Source: Clostridiales bacterium (GTDB lineage: Bacteria > Bacillota > Clostridia > Christensenellales > Pumilibacteraceae). From it: a stretch of 44,549 nucleotides of DNA. The notes beneath the pieces were generated by a model, which made no database searches, was not told the origin of the DNA, and saw only the letters and a program-made list of their open reading frames with translations. Positions within the stretch are counted from its first letter, which is position 1. Each line of letters opens with the position of its first letter. Position numbers and translations under genes: made by a program. Shown one piece after another: positions 14,100 through 22,134 of the stretch. The DNA lies in assembly GCA_022508505.1 (NCBI GenBank), contig JAFLVC010000015.1, positions 1 to 44,549 on the forward strand, read 5' to 3'.

Positions 14100-14151
14100 G
14101 GCTCCCCTTAATAAGGGGAGCCGGTTGTGCGCTTGTGCGCAGACTGAGGGG
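14100..14151 (-). repeat. CCCTCAGTC-type intergenic repeat, copy 2
   Basis: It has a 10-bp hairpin GGCTCCCCTT/AAGGGGAGCC (14100-14109, 14113-14122), then a TGCGC/GCGCA hairpin and ACTGAGGGG. In reverse complement it aligns with 1531-1582. Confidence 0.6.
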
Positions 14152-14223
14152 ATGTGAAATATTTCGGCGCGTAGTCGAAGAATATTTTTGTTTTCGTTAA
14201 TAAAATGAATTTATCAAAAAGTA

Positions 14224-14251
14224 TTGACTTTTTAAAAAATAATGGTACAAT
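14224..14251 (+). promoter_or_regulatory. Promoter of the lipoprotein gene
   Basis: TTGACT (14224-14229), 16-nt spacer, TACAAT (14246-14251); TATAAT at 14251-14256 overlaps but is too far from the -35. A leader of about 45 nt with an AAGGAGG SD follows. Confidence 0.6.
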
Positions 14252-14306
14252 ATAATAATAAGAAGAAGGACATTCTTCAAACATCTCTCAGACAAGGAGG
14301 ATAATT

Positions 14307-15002
14307 ATGAAAAAGAAGTTGTACAGCATTATCCTCGCGCTTGTCTTTGTCATGGCGGGAGTAATAGGTTTGACAGCGTGCGGCGATGACGGCAAAGACG
14401 GGCCGAGCACCACCACCAAACAGTCGGCAGTCGATATTTCGGGCAAGACCTTTGTCTTTTCCGACGTAAAGATGATCTACACGAACGATGAAATGTTTAT
14501 GGACGGATATGTGCCCAATCCCAACGGGCGCGAGATTAAGTCGCCGACAGGATTGAGCGAATATGCTGCCAAAGCATACGACAATATGGCCGCCCTCAAA
14601 GCGCTTAACGCCGGCAAAAAGGTAATCGCCGTAGAGACGGCGGAAAACTCGTCCAAGGGCAAGCTCCGTGGCGATTTCTCGATGGGTATAGGCAATCCCC
14701 CTCAAACCTTTGACGACGTGTTCCTTACGGACGAGGATGAGTATGAGTGGACCAACCCGTACTATTACGAGTACTCGACGGAAAAATACTATTCGAAGTA
14801 CTACACGGTATTTATGTACTCTTATAGCCATTTCGAGGGATTCGAGGAGAGCAACTATTGGAGAACCGCTGAGACCTACGGCAATCTCCGCGGCAAAACT
14901 CTTACAATGGTATATGCCAACGTAGCTCGTGACCCCGACCAAAGCGCAACCCACTCTTACGCGTATGTGCTTACCTTCATGCTCGAAGAGACGGCGGCAT
15001 AA
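14307..15002 (+). CDS. Lipoprotein of unknown function
   Basis: A 231-residue protein with a type II signal peptide (MKKKLYSIILALVFVMAGVI) and the lipobox LTAC at about 23-26, so it is anchored to the outer face of the membrane. The mature part begins with a Gly/Asp/Lys linker (GDDGKDGPSTTTK). It is followed by a compact domain rich in Tyr and Asp; FVFSDVKMIYTND and the LTMVYANVARDPDQ region near the end suggest beta-strands. I recognise no family. It has a strong SD (AAGGAGG), its own promoter and a strong terminator, so it is monocistronic and probably well expressed. Confidence 0.85.
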   Translation: MKKKLYSIILALVFVMAGVIGLTACGDDGKDGPSTTTKQSAVDISGKTFVFSDVKMIYTNDEMFMDGYVPNPNGREIKSPTGLSEYAAKAYDNMAALKALNAGKKVIAVETAENSSKGKLRGDFSMGIGNPPQTFDDVFLTDEDEYEWTNPYYYEYSTEKYYSKYYTVFMYSYSHFEGFEESNYWRTAETYGNLRGKTLTMVYANVARDPDQSATHSYAYVLTFMLEETAA

Positions 15003-15033
15003 ACACTTAGCTCAAAGATAAAACACAATTTCA

Positions 15034-15076
15034 AAGCGCACCGCAAAGGTACTTACTTTTGCGGTGCGCTTTTTTG
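15034..15076 (+). terminator. Terminator after the lipoprotein gene
   Basis: A long GC-rich stem AAAGCGCACCGCAAA / TTTGCGGTGCGCTTT with a loop of about 10 nt, then a run of T. Confidence 0.9.
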
Positions 15077-15108
15077 CTTGCTATCATAAAAAGATACGCC
15101 AAATAGTA

Positions 15109-15208
15109 TCATTCTGAGCGAACGAAGAATCTAACGTGCGGCTCGTCTGGCGCAACGCAAAACGAATTACGGCAGTGCACACACGACAAAAATCCAAGCT
15201 GTGCTTGG
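15109..15208 (+). repeat. Composite intergenic repeat, copy 2
   Basis: It starts with CATTCTGAGCGAACGAAGAATCT (a short hairpin block), then CTCGTCTGG...AACGCAAAACGAATTACGGCAG, CACACACGAC and the hairpin CCAAGctgtgCTTGG. The same order of blocks is seen at 29657-29741. The block from 15142 on matches the repeat units at 35000-35188. Confidence 0.65.
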
Positions 15209-15211
15209 TTG

Positions 15212-15237
15212 CTTACTTCTTTTACAAAAGAAGTAAG
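15212..15237. repeat. Dispersed palindrome, copy 3
   Basis: 12-bp arms CTTACTTCTTTT / AAAAGAAGTAAG with a 2-nt centre, ending directly at the -35 box of nth. Confidence 0.75.
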
Positions 15238-15266
15238 TTGACATTTAACCGAGCCTATGCTACAAT
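15238..15266 (+). promoter_or_regulatory. Promoter of the nth-obg operon (predicted leaderless)
   Basis: TTGACA (15238-15243), 17-nt spacer, TACAAT (15261-15266), then 6 nt (AAAGGT) to the ATG at 15273. The -35 box abuts the dispersed palindrome, so the repeat borders the promoter. Confidence 0.8.
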
Positions 15267-15272
15267 AAAGGT

Positions 15273-15905
15273 ATGGAGCTCATAGAAGAACTGAAAAGAG
15301 CATATCCCGACGCTACGTGCGAGCTCGAATACAACACCGAGTTCGAGCTTTTGATAAGCGTTATCTTAAGCGCGCAGTGTACGGACAAGCGGGTAAATGC
15401 GGTTACGAAAGAAATGTTCAAGGTCGCGAACACGCCCGAACAGTTTTGCGAAATGCCTATTGAAGAGCTTGAAGAGCACATCAAATCGTGCGGATTATAT
15501 AAGAACAAAGCGGCAAACATAAAGTCGTGCTGTCGTGACCTCGTCGACAAGTTCGGCGGGCGAGTTCCCGACACGATGGAGCAGCTCATCACGCTCGCGG
15601 GCGTCGGGCGAAAGACCGCAAACGTCATGCTTTCGGTGGCGTTCGGAAAGCCGGCGATTGCCGTAGACACCCACGTTTTCCGCGTAGCGCACAGAATAGG
15701 GCTTTCAAGCGGCAAGACGCCCAACGACGTCGAGCGCGACCTCAACAAAGCGTTCCGCGAGGAGGACTACCGCGACGCGCATTTTCTTCTCATTCGGCAC
15801 GGCAGGGATTGCTGCCATGCGCGAAAGCCGGACTGCGAAATCTGTCCGATAAAAACTCTTTGCGCGACGGGAATAAACGACGCGGAAGTTGCGGCAAACA
15901 GGTAA
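15273..15905 (+). CDS. nth: Endonuclease III
   Basis: Nth is a DNA glycosylase/AP lyase for oxidised pyrimidines in base excision repair. The 210-residue protein has the helix-hairpin-helix GVGRKTANVMLS with its catalytic Lys (about residue 117), the catalytic Asp in AVDTHVFRVAHR, and the C-terminal [4Fe-4S] loop ending CCHARKPDCEICPIKTLC. Length and order are those of the family. The start follows the -10 box by 6 nt. It leads a long operon and ends 4 nt before the obg ATG. Confidence 0.95.
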   Translation: MELIEELKRAYPDATCELEYNTEFELLISVILSAQCTDKRVNAVTKEMFKVANTPEQFCEMPIEELEEHIKSCGLYKNKAANIKSCCRDLVDKFGGRVPDTMEQLITLAGVGRKTANVMLSVAFGKPAIAVDTHVFRVAHRIGLSSGKTPNDVERDLNKAFREEDYRDAHFLLIRHGRDCCHARKPDCEICPIKTLCATGINDAEVAANR

Positions 15906-15909
15906 AAAA

Positions 15910-17166
15910 ATGTTTATTGACAGAGCTAAAATCTATATAAAGGCGGGCAACGGCGGCGACGGCTGCACGTCGTTCTATACCGAAAAGTACGTCCCCAACG
16001 GCGGCCCCGACGGCGGCGACGGCGGCGACGGCGGGAGCGTCGTCATAAAGGCGTCGAGCGCGATTGCGTCGCTTTCCGATTACCGCTTCGGCAAGCACTA
16101 TAGGGCGGAGAACGGCGCAAACGGCTCGGGCAAGAACAGACACGGCAAGCGCGGCGAAGATTTGGTCTTAACGGTTCCGCGCGGTACAGTCGTCCGCGAC
16201 GAGGAGACAGGCAACATTTTAGCCGACCTATTTTACGACGGCGACAGCGTAACCGCGCTCGTCGGCGGAACCGGCGGCAAGGGCAACGCGCGGTTCAAGT
16301 CGTCGCGTCGACAGGCTCCCGGATTTTCGCAAAAGGGCGAGCCTACTAAGGAGCACGCAGTAATCCTCGAGCTCAAGACGATAGCCGACGTCGGGCTCGT
16401 CGGGTTTCCCAATGCGGGGAAGTCGACTCTGCTTTCGGTGCTCACGCGAGCAAACCCCAAGATTGCAAACTATCCGTTCACCACGCTTACGCCCAACCTC
16501 GGCGTGTGCGCGAGTGACGACTATTCTTTCACCATTGCGGACATTCCGGGGCTCATCGAGGGCGCAAGCGACGGCGCGGGACTCGGGCATACGTTTTTGC
16601 GCCACGTCGAGCGCACAAGGCTGTTCGTGCACGTAGTCGACGTTTCGGCGGCGGACGGCAGAAACCCGATAGACGACTACAACACGGTCAATACCGAGCT
16701 CACTAAGTACAACAAAGAGCTCGCCGACGTGCCGCAGATAATAGCGCTCAACAAGACGGACAGCGCGCCTAAAGAGAATATCGAGGCGTTCCGAAAAGCG
16801 GTAAAAGGCGATATAATAGAAATAAGCGCGGTAACGCACGGAAATCTCACGGCGCTTGTAAATGCGATAGCGCAAACGCTCAAAAAACTGCCGCCTGCGT
16901 CGCCTATGGAGTACGAGCCGTACAAATATCCCGACGCAGATCCTAATGCGTTCACGCTCACGCGCGGCGACGACGGCGCGTTTGTTTTGGGCGGCGAGCT
17001 TATAGAACGGCTTGCGCGAACGGTCGTTCTCGAAGATCGGGACAGCTTTATGTACTTCCAGCGTCGGCTCGACGACAGCGGCGTTACAAAAGCACTCAAG
17101 AAAGCGGGTATTGCCGACGGCGATACCGTCAGGATATTGGACACGGAGTTTAAATATGAAAGCTAA
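15910..17166 (+). CDS. obg: GTPase Obg (CgtA)
   Basis: Obg is a ribosome-associated GTPase for 50S assembly and stress control. The 418-residue protein has the Gly-rich Obg fold (1-158: GNGGDGCTSF, GPDGGDGGDGG), the G domain (G1 GFPNAGKST, G3 DIPGLIEGAS, G4 NKTD), and a C-terminal OCT domain (from about residue 340). I chose the ATG at 15910 because the conserved MFIDRAKIYIKAGNGG begins there; a TTG 21 nt upstream lies in nth. It overlaps the next gene by 11 bp. Confidence 0.96.
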   Translation: MFIDRAKIYIKAGNGGDGCTSFYTEKYVPNGGPDGGDGGDGGSVVIKASSAIASLSDYRFGKHYRAENGANGSGKNRHGKRGEDLVLTVPRGTVVRDEETGNILADLFYDGDSVTALVGGTGGKGNARFKSSRRQAPGFSQKGEPTKEHAVILELKTIADVGLVGFPNAGKSTLLSVLTRANPKIANYPFTTLTPNLGVCASDDYSFTIADIPGLIEGASDGAGLGHTFLRHVERTRLFVHVVDVSAADGRNPIDDYNTVNTELTKYNKELADVPQIIALNKTDSAPKENIEAFRKAVKGDIIEISAVTHGNLTALVNAIAQTLKKLPPASPMEYEPYKYPDADPNAFTLTRGDDGAFVLGGELIERLARTVVLEDRDSFMYFQRRLDDSGVTKALKKAGIADGDTVRILDTEFKYES

Positions 17167-18985
17167 AACTCAAAAGATAGCGATATACGGCGGGAGCTTC
17201 GATCCGCCGCACTACGGACATTACGACATAGTAAAAAACCTCGAGCGCTCTTTCGACCGCGTGATTGTCGTTCCGTCGTACATTTCTCCGTTCAAGACGG
17301 ACGAGGCGGCGGACAGCGCTAAAATCCGTCTAAAGCTTTGCAAAAAGGTGTTTGCTTCGAATAAGACCGAGGTGCTTTCGCGCGAGATAAGCAAAAAGGG
17401 CGTCAGCTATTCGATAGATACGGTAAAGTATCTCAAAAAGAAAAACCCCGATGCGAAGCTGTTTTTCGTGATAGGCAGCGAGGAGCTCGTCAAGCTTACC
17501 GAGTGGCATGAAATCGACGAACTCAAAAAGCTCGTCGCATTCTTTGTCGTGCCGCGCCCCGGCTATAAAGCGACCGACGAGACGCTCAAAACTCTCAAAA
17601 AGCGGGGGATAAAGATTAAGACCGCAAAGTTCGACGGACTTAACATAAGCTCGACGAAAATCAAGATAGACATTGCGTTCGGAAAGCAAAACACGAGCGT
17701 TCCCGACATTGTAATCAAAACGGCGGAAAAGGAAGGGCTCTTCAATCCGTACGGAAAGTACGTCGAAGCTCTTTACAGGTACAACCTGTCCGACAAGCGT
17801 TTGACGCACACGTACGGCGTCGCTATTCGCGGCGCGGAGCTCGCCAAGCTATACGGCTACTCGGTGCGCGACGCGGTTATTGCGTGCATATTGCACGACG
17901 TAGCAAAGTCGGTAGACCCGGATGATTACGTCGGCAAGGTCGACGCGGAGGGCTTTCCCGCGCCGACGGTGCACGGTCCGATAGGCGCGTATATAGCGCG
18001 GCGCGAGTTCGGAATTTCGGACGAGATGTATCACGCGATACGCCACCATTCGACGGGCGACGCGACAATGACGCTCCTCGACGAGATAGTTTACCTCGCG
18101 GACAAAACAGAGCCGTACAGGACGTACAACGAGGTGTACTATTTCCGCTATCTGTGCGCGATCGACAAGGACTACGCGATGTACAGGGCTCTATCTGCCG
18201 TCAGCGAGTACAAAGAGACGCGGCCGTGCGAATACACGGCAGCGGCTATCGAGCTTTACAGGGCGCGTTGCGAGGGCAAAACACCGCCCGAAATGCCGAA
18301 ACGCGAGGTCAAGCCTTCCGAAAATACGGTTACGCTTCCGATAGTGCGCGGCAGTCACGCTCTCGGCGAGCTCAAGACCAAGGCGATGCGCATTGTTCCC
18401 GAAACGCAAAAGGGCATACGCACGGTGGAAGAAACCGGCACCGCCGTCCGCGCCGTGGAGGAAAACAGTACGGCAGTCCGCATGATTGAAGAGAGCAGTA
18501 CTGCGGTACGCGTCGTAACCGAAAACAGCGGCGCGGTGCGCGTGGTGGAAGAAAGCAGCACGGCGGTCCGCACTGTGGAGGAAAAGAATACTGCAATCCG
18601 CGCCGTTCCCGAAAAGAAAAAGAAGGGCACGGCGACAAAAATCGACGAAATCAAAGAGATTGCCGTGACGGTAGCTAAAGAGCTCAGCCTTCACAAGGCG
18701 CGCGACATAGACATAGTTGACCTTGCGGGCAAGACGATAGTTGCAGACTATTTCGTAATCGCGTCGGTGTCGTCGACGACGGCTGTCAAGGCTCAGATGG
18801 GCTACGTTGAGGACATAATGACCAAAAAGTATGGGCTGGACCCGCTTCGCCGCGACGTGGACAGCGAATGGATAGCTCTCGACTACGGCGGAGTAATAGT
18901 TCACATATTCACCGACAAGACGCGTGAGTTTTACAATATCGAAAGATTGTGGTCGGACGGAAACAACATAACGAGGATAGAATAA
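17156..18985 (+). CDS. nadD-yqeK-rsfS: NadD-YqeK-RsfS fusion protein with decapeptide-repeat linker
   Basis: One uninterrupted 609-codon frame holds three proteins normally made separately. Residues 1-200 are nicotinate-nucleotide adenylyltransferase (GGSFDPPHYGHYD, then ISSTKIK), for NAD synthesis. Residues about 205-390 are the YqeK HD hydrolase of Ap4A (H218, HD at 247-248, then HGPIGA). Residues 412-491 are eight tandem decapeptides of the form R-x-V-E-E-x-S-T-A-V. Residues 496-609 are ribosomal silencing factor RsfS (HKARDIDIVDLAGKTIVADYFVI, and RDVDSEWIALDYGGVIVHIF), which blocks subunit joining. Start: ATG at 17156 with GGAG 7 nt upstream, overlapping obg. In related Clostridia these are separate neighbouring genes in this order, so the fusion preserves gene order. 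Confidence 0.93.
   Translation: MKAKTQKIAIYGGSFDPPHYGHYDIVKNLERSFDRVIVVPSYISPFKTDEAADSAKIRLKLCKKVFASNKTEVLSREISKKGVSYSIDTVKYLKKKNPDAKLFFVIGSEELVKLTEWHEIDELKKLVAFFVVPRPGYKATDETLKTLKKRGIKIKTAKFDGLNISSTKIKIDIAFGKQNTSVPDIVIKTAEKEGLFNPYGKYVEALYRYNLSDKRLTHTYGVAIRGAELAKLYGYSVRDAVIACILHDVAKSVDPDDYVGKVDAEGFPAPTVHGPIGAYIARREFGISDEMYHAIRHHSTGDATMTLLDEIVYLADKTEPYRTYNEVYYFRYLCAIDKDYAMYRALSAVSEYKETRPCEYTAAAIELYRARCEGKTPPEMPKREVKPSENTVTLPIVRGSHALGELKTKAMRIVPETQKGIRTVEETGTAVRAVEENSTAVRMIEESSTAVRVVTENSGAVRVVEESSTAVRTVEEKNTAIRAVPEKKKKGTATKIDEIKEIAVTVAKELSLHKARDIDIVDLAGKTIVADYFVIASVSSTTAVKAQMGYVEDIMTKKYGLDPLRRDVDSEWIALDYGGVIVHIFTDKTREFYNIERLWSDGNNITRIE
18389..18628 (+). repeat. Eight 30-bp tandem repeats coding a decapeptide linker
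   Basis: Eight in-frame 30-bp units, each starting with CGC (Arg) and coding R-(ATVM)-(VI)-(EPT)-E-x4-(VIG). The inner six units are closest to R-x-V-E-E-x-S-T-A-V. First and last units have Pro at position 4 and Lys-rich ends. They join the YqeK and RsfS parts of the fusion. Confidence 0.9.
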
Positions 18986-18988
18986 CGC

Positions 18989-19870
18989 ATGGGCTTTGAA
19001 GTAGACATAATACGCGCACTTCAAATGATGTCCAACGGCTTTTTGGACGCAATTAACCATATATTCTCATTTTTCGGTACCGAGATTTTCTTCATGATAG
19101 TCGCGTTGGTGCTCTATTGGTGCATCGACAAAAAGTTCGCGTACAGGTTTTTCAACGTCTATATTCTCGGCGTGGCGCTGACAAACGTCATGAAGATAAG
19201 CTTTAAACGCACACGCCCGTTCGATGCGTATCCGCACGAGGTGAGAAGCATAGGCGACCGCGAGACGAGCTATTCTTTCCCGTCCGGACACACAGAAACG
19301 ATAGCGTCCGTTTCGACGCTTGCCACAATCAAGTACGGAAAGAGTTATAAGATAATTCCCATAATCGGGGTAATGCTCACAGCCCTTGTCATGGTGTCGA
19401 GAATGTACCTCGGTCAGCACTACCTTTCGGACGTGTTGGTAGGACTTCTTGCGGGCATTCTGTTTGCGATATCGTTCAACTTTCTGCTCTCGCTGTTCAA
19501 GGACAAAGAAGAATGGTTTTTAGTCCCCGGCTTGGCGCTTGCGGTTATCATTATAGCAATTCTTGCGGGCGTCGGCGCACTCAACACAAGCGAGGACATG
19601 CTCAAAGGTCTCGGCGCGTTCATGGCGTTCGATATAGGCTACTTTGTCGAAAAGAAGTGGGTGGGCTACGACATTCATCAAAACACAAAGTGGTGGAACT
19701 ACGCGCTCCGCATTCTTATAGGCGGCGGCGTCACGGTGGGCATACAGTACGGGTTTAAGCCGATATTTCCGGAGAGTATTCCCATGCTGTACTGCTTTTT
19801 GAGATATTTTTTGATGGCGTTGTGGGCGGCGCTCGCGGCACCTCTAATCTTTAAGGCGGCTAAGATATAA
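18989..19870 (+). CDS. PAP2-family membrane phosphatase
   Basis: A 293-residue integral membrane protein with about seven hydrophobic segments. It carries the three PAP2 motifs: KISFKRTRP, PSGH (in SYSFPSGHTET) and SRMYLGQHYLSD, which provide the Lys/Arg and the two catalytic His of the active site. It probably dephosphorylates a lipid phosphate such as undecaprenyl diphosphate or phosphatidic acid at the outer face. It starts 3 nt after the fusion gene and its stop overlaps the tsaE ATG (TAATG). Confidence 0.9.
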   Translation: MGFEVDIIRALQMMSNGFLDAINHIFSFFGTEIFFMIVALVLYWCIDKKFAYRFFNVYILGVALTNVMKISFKRTRPFDAYPHEVRSIGDRETSYSFPSGHTETIASVSTLATIKYGKSYKIIPIIGVMLTALVMVSRMYLGQHYLSDVLVGLLAGILFAISFNFLLSLFKDKEEWFLVPGLALAVIIIAILAGVGALNTSEDMLKGLGAFMAFDIGYFVEKKWVGYDIHQNTKWWNYALRILIGGGVTVGIQYGFKPIFPESIPMLYCFLRYFLMALWAALAAPLIFKAAKI

Positions 19871-20298
19871 TGCGGGATGTTTTCGAAATCACTTCGGCTA
19901 AAGCCATGCAGGAGCTCGGAAAAGATATTGCGCGCGATCTTTCGGGCGGCGCCGTCGTGCTGCTTTCCGGCGAGCTCGGCGCGGGCAAGACCGTTTTTTG
20001 CAAGGGGCTTGCCGCAGGCCTCGGAATAGAGTCGGAGGTCTTGTCGCCGACGTTTACCATAATGAACGAGCATATCGGAAAGACGATCAAGCTCTGCCAC
20101 ATCGACGCGTACAGGCTGACGAGCGCGGAGGAAGCCGAGGCGGCGGGAATTTGCGAGTATATAGGTGCGCCCGACTGCATTTGCGCCGTAGAGTGGTGGG
20201 AAAATATAGACGGGGCTTTCTACGGACTGGAAACGGTCAAGATAACGATAGATAAGTGCGACGACGTAAATACGCGGAAAGTGACGGTGGAAAGATGA
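19870..20298 (+). CDS. tsaE: tRNA t6A biosynthesis ATPase TsaE
   Basis: The 142-residue P-loop protein shows GELGAGKTVFCKGLAAGLG (Walker A), SPTFTIMNEH and HIDAYRL, which are typical of TsaE. TsaE works with TsaB and TsaD to make N6-threonylcarbamoyl-adenosine on ANN-reading tRNAs. Its end overlaps tsaB (ATGA). tsaD is not in the window. Confidence 0.94.
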   Translation: MRDVFEITSAKAMQELGKDIARDLSGGAVVLLSGELGAGKTVFCKGLAAGLGIESEVLSPTFTIMNEHIGKTIKLCHIDAYRLTSAEEAEAAGICEYIGAPDCICAVEWWENIDGAFYGLETVKITIDKCDDVNTRKVTVER

Positions 20299-20918
20299 AT
20301 TATCTGTTTATCGATACGGCAGAGGGCACGCGCGCATTGCTGTGTGCCTGCGGAAAATATTATTACGACGAGAATATGAAAAGCGCGGGCTCGGAGATTT
20401 TGCTCCCCATGATAGACGGGCTTTTGAGCCGTGCGGGAATAAAAATACAAGGCGTCGATATTTTCGGCGCGTGCATAGGTCCGGGCTCGTTTACGGGGCT
20501 TAGAATAGGGCTTACGACGATAAAGACGTTTTGCTACGCGACGGGAAAGCCGTGCTTTGCCGTAAACAATCTGCGGCTCAATTCATATAATAATATAGGC
20601 AAAAGCGAAAAGGTCATTTCGATTGCCGACGCCGGAAACCGTGTGTGCTATATCGCAGTGTACGACGGCGAAAAGGAGCTCGAGCCCGCTAAGTGCGTGA
20701 CCGTTGACGACGCGAAGAAGATTGTCGAGAGCAATCCCGACTATGCGGTGTCGACCGACGTAAAGCTTTCGTCGGTGTTTGGCGGTACTGCCGGAGTGGG
20801 CGAAAAGGAGCTCAAAATCGCGGCGGAAAGGCATATCGCAAATGCGGTGAGCGAGAAGGAGCTTTTGCCGCTATACATAAGAAAACCGCAGCCCGAGCGC
20901 GGCGCGGGCGACCTGTGA
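20295..20918 (+). CDS. tsaB: tRNA t6A biosynthesis protein TsaB
   Basis: A 207-residue ASKHA-fold protein: MNYLFIDTA at the start and GACIGPGSFTGLRIGLTTIKTF, the family hallmark. TsaB is the inactive paralog that pairs with TsaD. The ATG at 20295 overlaps the tsaE stop. Its stop overlaps the rimI start. Confidence 0.94.
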   Translation: MNYLFIDTAEGTRALLCACGKYYYDENMKSAGSEILLPMIDGLLSRAGIKIQGVDIFGACIGPGSFTGLRIGLTTIKTFCYATGKPCFAVNNLRLNSYNNIGKSEKVISIADAGNRVCYIAVYDGEKELEPAKCVTVDDAKKIVESNPDYAVSTDVKLSSVFGGTAGVGEKELKIAAERHIANAVSEKELLPLYIRKPQPERGAGDL

Positions 20919-21352
20919 TGAGCGCGAGGTTTAGAGCGGCGACAGCGGCAGACGCCGCGCAAATAGCTTCCATGATGGAGCGTTACGTCGACTGTCCTTG
21001 GACGGAAGCGCAGGTCAAAGCGGAGATAGAAAACGAAAACGCGCTCTTTTTCGTGGCGGATCTTGGCGGCAAGACGATAGGGTTTTTGTCGGGAGTGTGC
21101 GCAGCCGACGAGTGCGAGATATCGGATATCGCCGTAGAAGATCAGTACAGGCGGCGGAAAATCGGGACGTCGCTGTTTAATCTGTTGTTATCGGGCGCAA
21201 GGGCGCGCGGCGTTAGAAGCACGTTTCTTCTCGTAAGAGCGGACAACACACCCGCGAAAAATCTGTACGAAAAACTCGGATTCAATGCCGTGGGAGAACG
21301 AAAGGGCTATTACAACGGCACGGACGCCGTAATTATGCGTCGCGAAATATAA
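20918..21352 (+). CDS. rimI: RimI-type ribosomal protein N-acetyltransferase
   Basis: A 144-residue GNAT acetyltransferase. EISDIAVEDQYRRRKIGTSLFNLLL holds the acetyl-CoA pyrophosphate loop (Q/RxxG/A), and VRADNTPAKNLYEKLGF is the RimI signature. RimI acetylates the N-terminus of S18 in E. coli. It follows tsaB, the usual order. I use the ATG at 20918; a GTG one codon earlier is also possible. Confidence 0.9.
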   Translation: MSARFRAATAADAAQIASMMERYVDCPWTEAQVKAEIENENALFFVADLGGKTIGFLSGVCAADECEISDIAVEDQYRRRKIGTSLFNLLLSGARARGVRSTFLLVRADNTPAKNLYEKLGFNAVGERKGYYNGTDAVIMRREI

Positions 21353-21362
21353 ATGCTGTTTT

Positions 21363-21380
21363 GCGGCTCGCAGTAGCCGC
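21363..21380 (+). other. Hairpin between rimI and the hydrolase gene
   Basis: GCGGCT (21363-21368) pairs with AGCCGC (21375-21380), with no T-run. A TATAAT lies at 21400-21405 but has no fitting -35. It may partly attenuate or re-start transcription; this is weak. Confidence 0.3.
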
Positions 21381-21418
21381 GTCACGTACCTTTAAAACGT
21401 ATAATGCGGAGGGCGGCC

Positions 21419-22132
21419 ATGCGGGACGAAATCGACGGCGTTCGGTTTGAATACGAGGTCAACGGACACTACTTGCGCGGCGCGAAAACGGTTGTATTTT
21501 TACACGGCTGGGGCGGCGACCTTCGATCGTTCCGTGGCGCATTTTCCGCGGTGACCGATCTCGGGCTTTCCGCCGTCAACTTCGCATTTCCCAAGGAAGT
21601 TCCGCCCGATTGGGGCGTTTACGACTATGCGGCGTTTGTCGGCGCGTTTTTGGAGCGCGAGGGGATAGCGGGCGCTACAATCGTCGGACACAGCTTCGGC
21701 GGAAGAGTAGGCATAATTCTCGCAGCGCAGAGGAAGGCGGAAAAGCTAGTTCTCGTCGACGCGGCGGGCATGAAGCCGCGGTTCAGCTTGCGCAAGAAAA
21801 TCAAGATAGCGAGGTACAAGCGCGCCGTCAAATGCGGTAAACCGCTTGACGGAATGGGTTCTGTGGATTATAATAATACGAGCGGCGACGGGCGCAAGGT
21901 TTTCGTTCGAATAGTCAACACGCACCTTGATAAGCTCCTGCCGTATATAGAGTGCGAAACGCTTATCGTGTGCGGCAAATCCGATAAGGACACGCCGCCG
22001 TACATGGCGAAAAGGCTGAAACGCGGCATAAAAAACAGCGAGCTTGTGTTTTTGGACGGCGGGCACTACTGCTATACGGAGTCGCACCACACATTCGTAA
22101 GACTGCTAAAAAAATTTCTCTCGGCAAGGTGA
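21419..22132 (+). CDS. Alpha/beta hydrolase
   Basis: The 237-residue protein has the alpha/beta-hydrolase order: oxyanion HGWGG (FLHGWGGDLRSF), the nucleophile elbow GHSFGG (Ser at about residue 91), an Asp in CGKSDKDTPP, and a late His (in GGHYCYTESHH). The start at 21419 has GGAGGG 5 nt upstream; an in-frame ATG at 21404 precedes the SD. It is followed after 2 nt by a Mur-ligase gene, so the two are coupled and the hydrolase may act in cell-wall or membrane metabolism. Substrate unknown. Confidence 0.88.
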   Translation: MRDEIDGVRFEYEVNGHYLRGAKTVVFLHGWGGDLRSFRGAFSAVTDLGLSAVNFAFPKEVPPDWGVYDYAAFVGAFLEREGIAGATIVGHSFGGRVGIILAAQRKAEKLVLVDAAGMKPRFSLRKKIKIARYKRAVKCGKPLDGMGSVDYNNTSGDGRKVFVRIVNTHLDKLLPYIECETLIVCGKSDKDTPPYMAKRLKRGIKNSELVFLDGGHYCYTESHHTFVRLLKKFLSAR

Positions 22133-22134
22133 TA

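Noticed and set aside
14100-14122. Hairpin GGCTCCCCTT/AAGGGGAGCC as terminator of the DUF3343 gene
   Set aside because: It is part of a dispersed repeat, about 140 bp after the gene, and lacks a T-run.
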